DNA of 20,378 nucleotides from Chloroflexota bacterium (GTDB taxonomy: Bacteria > Chloroflexota > Anaerolineae > Ardenticatenales > Ardenticatenaceae): the NCBI GenBank assembly GCA_003520455.1, contig DOUV01000279.1, positions 9,146 through 29,523 on the forward strand, given 5' to 3'. The position numbers and the translations under genes were made by a program. The notes under the pieces were generated by a model. It was given only the letters and a program-made list of their open reading frames with translations, was not told where the DNA came from and did not search any database. Shown here one piece after another: positions 1 to 5,885 of the stretch (position 1 is the first letter of the stretch; the number at the start of each line of letters is the position of its first letter).

Positions 1-1481
1 GTCTCACCGGCCGAAATGGGACCGAGGGCCAGTCGCATCAGGGATACGTCGCGTCCCAGCTCTAACCGCCACTCGCCCAGGGTGGGTGTTGTGGCGAGCG
101 CTTCGCTGCGGATGGTCAACAGAAGCAAGATTGGCGTATGGCTCTCGGTCCAAGCCCGGCCGCAATAGTGCAGGACATCCAGCGAGGCGGTGTCCGCCCA
201 TTGGATATCGTCAATGAAAAGGATCACCGGCGCGCGTGCGGCCAGGACCTGCCCCAGCCGGGCCACCGCTTCCAGCAGACGGGTGCGGGCCAGGGTTTCA
301 TCACCGGTTGAGGGTGGCAAATCAGGGTAGCGGTCGCGCAGTTCCGGGAGCAAGCGGCTGAGTTCGGCCAGCCAAACATCGCTCAGCAAATCTTCCGGGG
401 CGTTTTCCTGCTCCACCCGCCGGCGTAGCGCCTCAACCAGCGGTTGGTAGGGCAGGCGACCGCCCGCTTCAAAGGCGCGCCCGCGCAGCACATCGGGCCC
501 ATGAAGGGCCGCCCAGGCCAGGAACTCTGTGGCCAGGCGGGTCTTGCCAATACCGGCCTCACCTTCGATGAGGACCACCTGCGCCTGGCCCTGGCGAGCG
601 GTGTGATAGGCAGTCGCCAATTGCAGATGTTCAGCCATCCGGCCGACAAAGGGAAAGTGCGTGAAGGATGAAGGATGAGGGATGAAGGATAAAGGGTATA
701 TTCGATCTTCATCCTTCACGCGAAGCGTTCCGCCTTCACCCTTTGTACTGCGGATGCGCTCGTGCAGGGTTTCAGTTTCGGGGGATGGCTCGGCGGCCAA
801 CTCTTTGGCCAGGATGGTGCGGCAGGCCCGGTAGGCTTGCAGGGCGGCCGTTCTGTTTCCGGCCAGCATGTGCAATTGCATCAAGCGCCGGTGCGCGGCT
901 TCGTTTAATGGATCATGGGCCACCCAGCGCACGGCCGTGACAATACCGTCTTCAAAGTGCCGCCCGGCCGATTGCCAGCGGGATAACCGGTCAAAAACAA
1001 CGTTCATCTGGTGGTGCCAGTGTTCCCGCTGAAAGGTGACCCACTCATCAAAGGTGGGCGCATCCGGCAAGGCGAAGCCTTCCAGAAAGTCCCCGCGGTA
1101 GAGGTGAATAGCCTCTTGGAGCAACCCAGATTGCTCTGCCCCCAAAGCCGCACCTACGGTGCGCAAATCTAGCTCGAAGTCCGAGGTGGGATGAAAGCCA
1201 AGGGCGTCGGCCTCGACGACCAGATACGCCTGACTGCCGGGGGAGACAGCCTTGTCAAGCGTCCGGCGCAGATGGGCCAGGGTGGTACGCAGTGCGCCCC
1301 GGCCATGAAGAGGGTCGCTTTCCGGCCAGAAAAGGGTCGCCAGCTTCTCGCGCGGGTGCCGCCCCTCTTCTACCGTCAGGTAAATGAGGAGGGCCAACAC
1401 CTTACGGGTGGCGAAGGTAAGCGCCTGTTGGCCATACCAGACTTCGGGTGAGCCGAGAAAGGAAAGACGTAAGTGAGCCAT
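1..1481 (-). CDS. BTAD / AAA-ATPase transcriptional regulator, SARP/MalT-like, 3' end off the window
   Basis: The minus-strand frame is open from an ATG at 1481 to the left edge (493 codons), so the C-terminal part is missing. Residues 1-95 form a SARP-like winged helix and about 98-245 a bacterial transcriptional activator (BTAD) helical domain. After a low-complexity linker (about 247-277) comes an AAA_16-type ATPase with Walker A GEAGIGKT (307-314) and Walker B LFIDDIQWAD (421-430). Family knowledge: such proteins usually end in TPR repeats and act as ATP-dependent, signal-responsive activators. No strong Shine-Dalgarno precedes the ATG; it was chosen because the domain starts right after it (MAHLRLSFLG). 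It is divergent from the SnoaL series, so control of that series is a reasonable inference. The linker is built on an inverted repeat and is odd. Class is certain, target unknown. Confidence 0.9.
   Translation of the reverse strand, partial: MAHLRLSFLGSPEVWYGQQALTFATRKVLALLIYLTVEEGRHPREKLATLFWPESDPLHGRGALRTTLAHLRRTLDKAVSPGSQAYLVVEADALGFHPTSDFELDLRTVGAALGAEQSGLLQEAIHLYRGDFLEGFALPDAPTFDEWVTFQREHWHHQMNVVFDRLSRWQSAGRHFEDGIVTAVRWVAHDPLNEAAHRRLMQLHMLAGNRTAALQAYRACRTILAKELAAEPSPETETLHERIRSTKGEGGTLRVKDEDRIYPLSFIPHPSSFTHFPFVGRMAEHLQLATAYHTARQGQAQVVLIEGEAGIGKTRLATEFLAWAALHGPDVLRGRAFEAGGRLPYQPLVEALRRRVEQENAPEDLLSDVWLAELSRLLPELRDRYPDLPPSTGDETLARTRLLEAVARLGQVLAARAPVILFIDDIQWADTASLDVLHYCGRAWTESHTPILLLLTIRSEALATTPTLGEWRLELGRDVSLMRLALGPISAGE
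659..721. repeat. Palindromic heptamer-rich element inside the regulator linker
   Basis: Perfect 15-bp inverted arms (659-673 and 707-721) enclose a 33-bp loop. The left half is a near-tandem of the heptamer GAAGGAT and variants. On the minus strand it is translated in frame as a linker rich in H, P, S, F and charged residues, between the BTAD and ATPase domains. It looks like a small repeat inserted into the gene without breaking the frame. Confidence 0.7.
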
Positions 1482-1510
1482 TTAACGCTGCTGCCCGCTA
1501 CACGCTTTTT

Positions 1511-1545
1511 TTTGTAACAACTTTGTCACGCCCGGTGATTAGAAT
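1511..1545 (+). promoter_or_regulatory. Candidate SARP-type operator/promoter for the rightward series
   Basis: Two direct repeats, TTTGTAAC (1511-1518) and TTTGTCAC (1522-1529), are set 11 bp apart, one helical turn. A possible -10 box TAGAAT (1540-1545) follows 10 bp later. SARP regulators classically bind heptamer direct repeats with 11-bp period just upstream of -10. A SARP-like gene starts divergently at 1481. TTGTAACAA (1512-1520) is also a near-perfect palindrome. Only sequence pattern supports this. Confidence 0.4.
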
Positions 1546-1621
1546 GAAAACAATCTTAAACAACACCAGTATACACCCAGAGATAAGCACAGACCAGCAA
1601 TTTTCCAAAACAGGCCTCAAG

Positions 1622-2026
1622 ATGATGGCCCAAAACCAGAAAAACGACCTCAGCCAACAAGGTGGCTGTTTCACGATCATGTTCGCAGCTCCCATTCTGC
1701 CCGGCCGGTCAGAGGTATGGCGGCGCTGGCTGCAGGAGATGATCGAGTCGCGCCGTCCAGAGTACGAAGAATCGCGCAGGCGCCTGGGCGTCAGCGGCGA
1801 ACGGGTCTGGATTGCTGAGACAGTGAATGGCACTGTGGCGGTCATCGCCGTGGTCGCGGCGCAGCCGGAACAGGTGCTGGCCCAATTGGCGACTTCGGAT
1901 CGCCCGTTTGATCGCTGGTATCGGGAGCAGTTACTGGCTTTGCAAGGCTTCGACCTGACGAAGCCGCTCAGCAGAGCATCACCCGAGCTGGTTCTCGAAT
2001 GGCGGCCGCCCGAAAATCAGGCTTGA
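1622..2026 (+). CDS. DUF6176-like small protein
   Basis: This 134-residue protein has a core from about MFAAPILPG to LVLEWRPPE that resembles DUF6176, a small ferredoxin-like alpha/beta family of unknown role. Typical traits are the PG(K/R)xExWRRW opening and the PFDRWYREQLL segment near the end. The start is uncertain. ATG 1622 has only a weak AGG upstream; ATG 1679 would begin at the conserved core; ATG 1544 lies inside the likely -10 region, so I disfavour it. It is the first gene downstream of the divergent promoter. It contains a 39-bp stretch (1807-1845) copied at the start of the fifth SnoaL gene. No enzymatic function can be assigned. Confidence 0.7.
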   Translation: MMAQNQKNDLSQQGGCFTIMFAAPILPGRSEVWRRWLQEMIESRRPEYEESRRRLGVSGERVWIAETVNGTVAVIAVVAAQPEQVLAQLATSDRPFDRWYREQLLALQGFDLTKPLSRASPELVLEWRPPENQA

Positions 2027-2033
2027 AATACCC

Positions 2034-2056
2034 AGGAGGTGTTTATGAACCGCTAA
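2034..2056 (+). other. Three-codon minigene behind a perfect Shine-Dalgarno
   Basis: AGGAGGT (2034-2040) is followed four bases later by ATG AAC CGC TAA (2045-2056). The ribosome site is the strongest in the neighbourhood yet serves only M-N-R-stop. It lies between the DUF6176-like stop and the first SnoaL gene. It may be the stub of a deleted gene or a leader; neither can be shown here. Confidence 0.35.
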
Positions 2057-2120
2057 GGATCCATATCGTTGGTTATTGGTACATCACCCACCCTATTTTC
2101 AAAACAAAGGAGAGTATGCT

Positions 2121-2546
2121 ATGTCAAACGAACAAACCATTAACACGGCCCGCGCGCTCATTGATACCATCAATAGGCGCGATATGAGCCTCTGGGAGCG
2201 AGCCACAGCGGATGACCTGATAGCTGATTATCCGGGAGCGCACGACCTGGACAAGGAGACTGCCAGCATGTTCAACTTGTCTTTCTTCAATGCCGCTCCT
2301 GATTTGCGCTTTGATGTGCAGCGCGTTATTGCTCAGGGCGACACGGTGGCCTTTCAAGCCACGGCCAGCGCCACATTAACCCAGCCCCTGGTCACCCCAA
2401 CGGGGACAATTCCGCCGACGGGCAAGCAGGCTCATTCGCCATTTGTGCTCATTGCGCAAGTCAGGAATGGGAAGATTGTGCGCGAACAAACGGTCTGGAA
2501 CCAACTGGAAGTTTTCCAGCAGCCAGGCATTCTGCCGGAGGGGTAA
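2121..2546 (+). CDS. SnoaL-like (NTF2-fold) protein, paralogue 1, divergent
   Basis: 141 residues. The start at 2121 is set by AAAGGAG (2106-2112) eight bases upstream; the frame extends further upstream but without a ribosome site. The fold is SnoaL/ester-cyclase-like: an N-terminal helix opening (SNEQTINTARALIDTINRRD), the PDLRFDV strand, GDTVAFQ, a PPTGK loop and a NGKIVREQTVWNQLEVFQQ end. It is the most divergent of the five. Where the others have a G-T-H-x-G turn before the proline loop, it has a longer T/P-rich stretch (about residues 88-102), and the final QQLG is QQPG. Family knowledge: such proteins are small cyclases, hydrolases or ligand-binding domains acting alone. The substrate is unknown. 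Confidence 0.85.
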   Translation: MSNEQTINTARALIDTINRRDMSLWERATADDLIADYPGAHDLDKETASMFNLSFFNAAPDLRFDVQRVIAQGDTVAFQATASATLTQPLVTPTGTIPPTGKQAHSPFVLIAQVRNGKIVREQTVWNQLEVFQQPGILPEG

Positions 2547-2579
2547 GCTAAAAGGGTACTGACGAAAGGAGAATATTCT

Positions 2580-3017
2580 ATGTCAACAGAACAGAATAAA
2601 TCTATCGTTCAGCGGTGGGTCGAAGGTGGTTGGAACCAGGGCAACCTGGCGCTCGTGGATGAGTTGTTTGCCGCCGACTATATGATCCATGATCCACAAG
2701 CGCCCGGTTTTCCGGGCGGCCAGGCAGCGTTCAAGCAGTTCGTTACCAACTTACGGACGCCCTTTCCAGATATCCATGTGACGATTGAAGACATGGCGGC
2801 TGAAGGTGACAAAGTAGCTTGGCGGTGGAGAATTACCGGCACGCACACCGGCGACCTGATGGGCATTCCCCCAACGGGCAAACCCATCAACATGACCGGG
2901 ATTGTGGTCAGTCACTTTGTTGATGGCACATGGGCGGAAGATTACGTCAACTGGGACACGTTAGGCATGCTACAGCAAATCGGTGCAATCCCCGTGCCAG
3001 GGCAGGCTGGCGCATAA
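2580..3017 (+). CDS. SnoaL-like (NTF2-fold) protein, paralogue 2
   Basis: 145 residues. AAAGGAG (2565-2571) sits eight bases before the ATG, and the gene begins 33 bases after paralogue 1 ends, so cotranscription is likely. Diagnostic pieces are EQNKSIVQRWVEGGWNQGN, the FPDIHVTIEDM strand, EGDKVAWRW, GTHTGDLMGIPPTGKPI and the closing NWDTLGMLQQIGAIP. These match the SnoaL-like ester/polyketide cyclase families. An aspartate in the last strand (NWD) is where SnoaL-type enzymes place a catalytic or polar residue. Its N-terminal block WNQGNLA(L)VDE is nearly shared with paralogue 5, which suggests these two are the closest relatives. The reaction is unknown. Confidence 0.9.
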   Translation: MSTEQNKSIVQRWVEGGWNQGNLALVDELFAADYMIHDPQAPGFPGGQAAFKQFVTNLRTPFPDIHVTIEDMAAEGDKVAWRWRITGTHTGDLMGIPPTGKPINMTGIVVSHFVDGTWAEDYVNWDTLGMLQQIGAIPVPGQAGA

Positions 3018-3044
3018 TCTACATTTGCACGAGGGGAGTCTATC

Positions 3045-3473
3045 ATGTCTAGCGAAGCCAACAAGGCTGTCATTCAGCGTTACTTGCAAGAAGGACCAAC
3101 CAACGAGGCCATTGCGCTCGCCAGTCTCACCGAAGATGCCACCTTTTACGACCCTGGCGCGCCGCCCTCGATCGGCCCGGAAGGACAACGCCGCCGCTCC
3201 GCCATACTGTTTTCCGCATTCCCAGATTCCCAATTCACGGTTGAGGATCTGATTGCAGAAGCTGACGAGGTAGTCGCACGCTGGACATTTCGGGGAACGC
3301 ATCGTGGCCCCTTTGCTGGTATCCCACCAACCGGCAAGCAGATCCAGATGACCGGCATCACGATCTATCGTCTGCGCGACGGAAAGATTGCCGAAGCACG
3401 GTCCAACATCGATCAGCTCGGGCTCTTGCAACAACTCGGTGTGCTGCCAGCGGCGCCGGGATCGTCGCAGTAA
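3045..3473 (+). CDS. SnoaL-like (NTF2-fold) protein, paralogue 3
   Basis: 142 residues, begun at the ATG six bases after GAGGGGAG (3031-3038) and 27 bases past paralogue 2. It keeps the family signposts: AFPDSQFTVEDL, EADEVVARW, GTHRGPFAGIPPTGKQI, RDGKIAEARSNIDQLGLLQQLG. It differs in the N-terminal third, where the WNQGN motif is replaced by a TNEAIALASLTEDATFYD segment, so its pocket probably has another lining. It is part of the tandem set and presumably cotranscribed with paralogue 2. The 132-bp gap that follows is the first large one in the series. Function beyond fold is not visible. Confidence 0.9.
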   Translation: MSSEANKAVIQRYLQEGPTNEAIALASLTEDATFYDPGAPPSIGPEGQRRRSAILFSAFPDSQFTVEDLIAEADEVVARWTFRGTHRGPFAGIPPTGKQIQMTGITIYRLRDGKIAEARSNIDQLGLLQQLGVLPAAPGSSQ

Positions 3474-3605
3474 CGCAACGAGCGATGCAGCCTGGAAGAG
3501 TGCCTATAAGCCGAAAGACCTAAGCTATTCTCACATTGTTTACTGTCAATGATGGGGTCGACTCATTACGAATCGCACCCTAATTACACCAAGGAGGAAT
3601 TTCTA

Positions 3606-4019
3606 ATGTCAGAAGAAAACAAGACCGTAGTTCGCCAATACTTCGAGAGATGGGGCACACCAGAAGCCGAAAGGGAATCGCTTGCCCCCGATTTTGTCGG
3701 TCATATGCCTGGTGTCCCTGAGCCGATGAACCGGGAGGCCTTCATCCAGTACCAGGGCGTGGTTCTCTCGGCCTTTCCCGACTTTGCACCCACGTTGGAA
3801 GACCAGATTGCCGAGGGAGACAAGGTAGCCAGTCGCCTGGTATTCCATGGAACACACAAAGGGGACTTTCAGGGCATTCCCCCAACCGGCAAGAGGGTCA
3901 CCGTCTCAGCGATCACCATTGAGCGAGTCGTGGGCGGTAAGATTGTGGAACACTGGATTGAATACGACGCGCTGGGCATGATGCAACAGTTGGGCGTTGT
4001 TCCACCGCCGGGGCAGTAA
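3606..4019 (+). CDS. SnoaL-like (NTF2-fold) protein, paralogue 4
   Basis: 137 residues. The start at 3606 is fixed by a full AAGGAGG (3591-3597) eight bases upstream; the frame is open 57 bases further back but without a ribosome site. Signposts are EENKTVVRQYFERW, AFPDFAPTLEDQIAEGDKVA, GTHKGDFQGIPPTGKRV, GGKIVEHWIEYDALGMMQQLG. The final YD and the upstream HW are typical of the ester-cyclase branch. The 132-bp gap before it could hold its own promoter, but I see no clear boxes. A minus-strand relic of a regulator tail lies directly downstream (4027-4119). Confidence 0.9.
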   Translation: MSEENKTVVRQYFERWGTPEAERESLAPDFVGHMPGVPEPMNREAFIQYQGVVLSAFPDFAPTLEDQIAEGDKVASRLVFHGTHKGDFQGIPPTGKRVTVSAITIERVVGGKIVEHWIEYDALGMMQQLGVVPPPGQ

Positions 4020-4026
4020 CCCTTCG

Positions 4027-4119
4027 CTAACCGACGCTCTCCAACACTCGCCGCCCCGGCTTCGCCTTTAGAAACCCCACCCGCAGGCCCTCGTCGTCAA
4101 TCCCAGCGGCGAGGGCCTG
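4027..4119 (-). pseudogene. C-terminal scrap of a TPR-tailed regulator, copy 1
   Basis: Read on the minus strand, 30 codons and a TAG encode a sequence beginning QALAAGIDDEGLRVGF. This matches the usual last helix of TPR-tailed BTAD/AAA regulators (ALAATI.DEGLR..F). The rest of the gene is absent: at 4117-4120 it is replaced by DNA copied from the DUF6176-like gene. It lies convergent with SnoaL paralogue 4. A second scrap with the same ending is at 4598-4813. Confidence 0.55.
4081..4119. repeat. 39-bp direct repeat with inverted arms, copy 1 (partner 4628-4666)
   Basis: It matches 4628-4666 at 36 of 39 positions, offset 547 bp. Each copy carries perfect 10-bp inverted arms CAGGCCCTCG / CGAGGGCCTG around a 16-bp loop. 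It codes for the conserved end of the regulator tail on the minus strand, so coding homology is the simplest cause, although the hairpin could also act at the RNA level. Confidence 0.75.
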
Positions 4120-4155
4120 GATTACTGAGACAGTGAATGGCACTGTGGCGGTCAT
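4117..4155. repeat. 39-bp copy of an internal piece of the DUF6176-like gene (partner 1807-1845)
   Basis: It is identical to 1807-1845 except one base (4124 A, 1814 G), at an offset of exactly 2310 bp. It starts where the regulator-tail relic stops and ends at the start of SnoaL paralogue 5. The shared CTGG at the left joint is a possible microhomology. This indicates a recent patchwork junction. Confidence 0.85.
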
Positions 4156-4595
4156 TGTCAATCGAACAAAACAAGGCCATTGCTCGTCGCTCCTTTGAGG
4201 AGCTCTGGAACCAGGGCAACCTGGCTGTCGTCGACGAGACCTTTGCTGGCGACTTCGTGGGCCACGGTCCGCCTAACCCACTGTTCCCCACCGGTGACTA
4301 CCACGGCCATGAGGGCCAAAAACAGCTCGTCACCATGTATCGCAGCGCGTTTCCCGATGGCAATTTCACCATTAAAGACGTGGTGGCCGCAGGGGATAAA
4401 GTCGTGACTCGTTGGGTAGTACGTGGTACCCACCAAGGCGCGATGGGCGATCTGCCCCCAACCGGCAAGTCGGTAACATTTTCGGGGATTACCATCGCCC
4501 GCTTTGCCGGTGGCAAGTACGCGGAAGACTGGCACAACTGGGAGACGCTCGGCCTGATGCAACAACTCGGCGTGGTTCCGGCGCCAGGACAGTAA
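4137..4595 (+). CDS. SnoaL-like (NTF2-fold) protein, paralogue 5, with replaced start
   Basis: From ATG 4137 the product is 152 residues. The first six codons (MALWRS) come from a DNA patch shared with the DUF6176-like gene in another frame. Homology to the other paralogues begins at TTG 4155 (read as SIEQNKA after the start), so the natural start codon was probably an ATG at that spot. Family marks are intact: ELWNQGNLAVVDE, AFPDGNFTIKD, AGDKVVTRW, GTHQGAMGDLPPTGKS, NWETLGLMQQLGVVP; the loop has D-L where others have G-I. Neither possible start has a good Shine-Dalgarno, in contrast to its four neighbours, so expression may be weak or lost. Confidence 0.8.
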   Translation: MALWRSLSIEQNKAIARRSFEELWNQGNLAVVDETFAGDFVGHGPPNPLFPTGDYHGHEGQKQLVTMYRSAFPDGNFTIKDVVAAGDKVVTRWVVRGTHQGAMGDLPPTGKSVTFSGITIARFAGGKYAEDWHNWETLGLMQQLGVVPAPGQ

Positions 4596-4597
4596 CC

Positions 4598-4813
4598 TCA
4601 GGGACGAGGCGTCGCCGCAAACCTGGTCCGCAGGCCCTCGTCGTCAATCGTGGCGGCGAGGGCCTGTACTATTTCCGCGGCCTTTCCAAAAGCACGCTGC
4701 GCCTGTTCTTCATCCCCGATAGCCTGATACAACTCGCCCAACTTCGCCAGAATCGGCCACTCCTCCCCCGGTAAGCCGATTTGTTCGGCCAGGGTGAAGG
4801 TTTCGTGTAAATG
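4598..4813 (-). pseudogene. C-terminal scrap of a TPR-tailed regulator, copy 2
   Basis: A minus-strand frame of 71 residues ends with TGA at 4598. It reads as two TPR-like helices (LAEQIGLPGEEWPILAKLGE, LYQAIGDEEQAQRAFGKAAE) and the typical last helix VQALAATIDDEGLR. This is the usual C-terminus of BTAD/AAA/TPR regulators like the one at 1-1481. There is no start; at about 4810-4814 it is spliced to a transposase remnant in another frame. It is convergent with SnoaL paralogue 5 and three bases from its stop. Confidence 0.6.
4628..4666. repeat. 39-bp direct repeat with inverted arms, copy 2 (partner 4081-4119)
   Basis: See the entry at 4081-4119. Three mismatches cluster in the loop (four-base block CCAG versus GTGG), and the 10-bp arms are unchanged. 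Confidence 0.75.
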
Positions 4814-5003
4814 GTCGTCCCTTTTGGCCTTTCAGGTGCGCATTTTCGTCACGCAGGGCTTGATTCTCGACCCGTAGGGCCACAATCTCAGCTTCCGGCA
4901 CCTCGATGTGTTCCAGCAGGCGTCCGACCAGCGCAGCGACCGCTCGATCAAGATTCAGTTGGGTCACATCCAGCTCGCGCCAGTCATCCAGGCAGACGAG
5001 TAT
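4812..5003 (-). pseudogene. N-terminal remnant of an IS transposase
   Basis: On the minus strand, about 64 codons include LNLDRAVAALVGRLLEHIEV followed by a leucine-rich coil (IVALRVENQALRDENAHLKG) and QKGRP. This heptad-like coil ending in LKG.xGRP/GKP is the usual opening of several insertion-sequence transposases (IS66- and IS1182-like groups). Everything after it is missing: the frame runs straight into the regulator tail at 4813. No terminal inverted repeats were seen. The IS family is not certain. Confidence 0.45.
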
Positions 5004-5086
5004 ATCTTTCCTTGCTGTCCGCGTCAGCCCACCACATTGTCCCCTTGACTTGCGGCGCGTTCCCTGCTTCATTGGATTTTGAGTGC

Positions 5087-5293
5087 GTTCTCACAACCTT
5101 TATCGCGCACGTCCCCTTCAGAAGGCGGGAGCTTTGGGCATGGAATGGCTTGCTCGCAGGCTTGTTGATCTGGTGCGTCCTTGACAGTGCAATCTCGCTA
5201 TAGGCTGGCGTTCCCTTCAACATTCTCTTCAACATGTCGATGTTGATAATGGCGGGCGTGCCGTTGGTAGCCACGCGCAGGCGTCTTGCATGA
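5087..5293 (+). pseudogene. C-terminal fragment of a small membrane protein with internal stop
   Basis: The plus-strand frame reads VLTTFIAHVPFRRRELWAWN, then a hydrophobic helix (LLAGLLIWCVLDSAISL), an in-frame TAG (5201-5203), a second hydrophobic stretch (VPFNILFNMSMLIMAGVPLV) and a basic end (ATRRRLA) before TGA 5291-5293. The reading continues sensibly across the TAG, so I take it as a two-helix membrane protein fragment killed by a nonsense codon and lacking its N-terminus. The pattern of an R-R-x-E-x-W-A-W turn between helices is common in small uncharacterised membrane proteins. Function unknown. Confidence 0.5.
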
Positions 5294-5297
5294 GCCT

Positions 5298-5516
5298 TCA
5301 ACTGCCGCCGCCCAACAAGTCGCGGCACCGGACGCGGCTACCACGCACGAAAAGCACGTTGGCGTGCCTTTGATCTACAATCCTGGCGAGTGTCACCTTG
5401 CCCGCCTGCCGCGCCAGTAAGCCCCATGCCGTTGGGTCGCGCAATACAAGGTTATAGATCACCAGCGCTATTTCTCGCAACCGGTTGAGTATGCCAAATC
5501 GTCCTACCATCAACAC
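5298..5516 (-). other. Unrecognised open frame, possible gene remnant
   Basis: 72 codons from ATG 5516, but the same frame is open back to a TAG near 5568. The readable part (WSRKIFVLMVGRFGILNRLR, then EIALVIYNLVLRDPTAWGLL and ARQAGKVTLARI) looks protein-like, with an amphipathic to hydrophobic character. I do not recognise the family. No ribosome site precedes the ATG. It sits in a stretch of other fragments, so decay is more likely than a live gene. Confidence 0.25.
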
Positions 5517-5885
5517 GAAGATTTTCCGGCTCCAATGAACTTTGTCCGTGGTTGTTAGCTATTACTTCGCCGCTCCATTGGCCGGCGTTATCGTCTTACT
5601 GATTGCGCTGAATCCGTGGCGAACGTCAGGACACACCTACTCGGCCCAAAGACGTGAGGCTTGCTATCGTCTCTAGCAACCCACGTACTGCGGGCCAATC
5701 CGGTGTACCTCTAACGAAACAGGGTCTTCCAAAACTGAATTCAAACCGAGAATCGGGCGCACCCACACCTAAACTCAATACATTCTCATGGACGGGGAGC
5801 ATCATTCTGTGTTTGTCAGGCACACCAATTGGGCCCTGGCCTGACCGACTCATGGATAACACGACAATGATCTTCGGAGCCATAT
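5517..5885. other. Upstream region of the c-di-GMP operon
   Basis: About 370 bases without a supportable gene. A 42-codon plus-strand frame (5548-5676) contains one hydrophobic stretch (SYYFAAPLAGVIVLLIALNP) and may be another relic. The remainder should hold the promoter of the gene at 5886, but I see no convincing -35/-10 pair. GGAG at 5876-5879 is the ribosome site of that gene. Confidence 0.3.

Noticed and set aside
4084..4119. Hairpin CAGGCCCTCG/CGAGGGCCTG as a transcription terminator
   Set aside because: It lacks a T-run, has a 16-nt loop, and is explained by coding of a conserved regulator tail on the minus strand.
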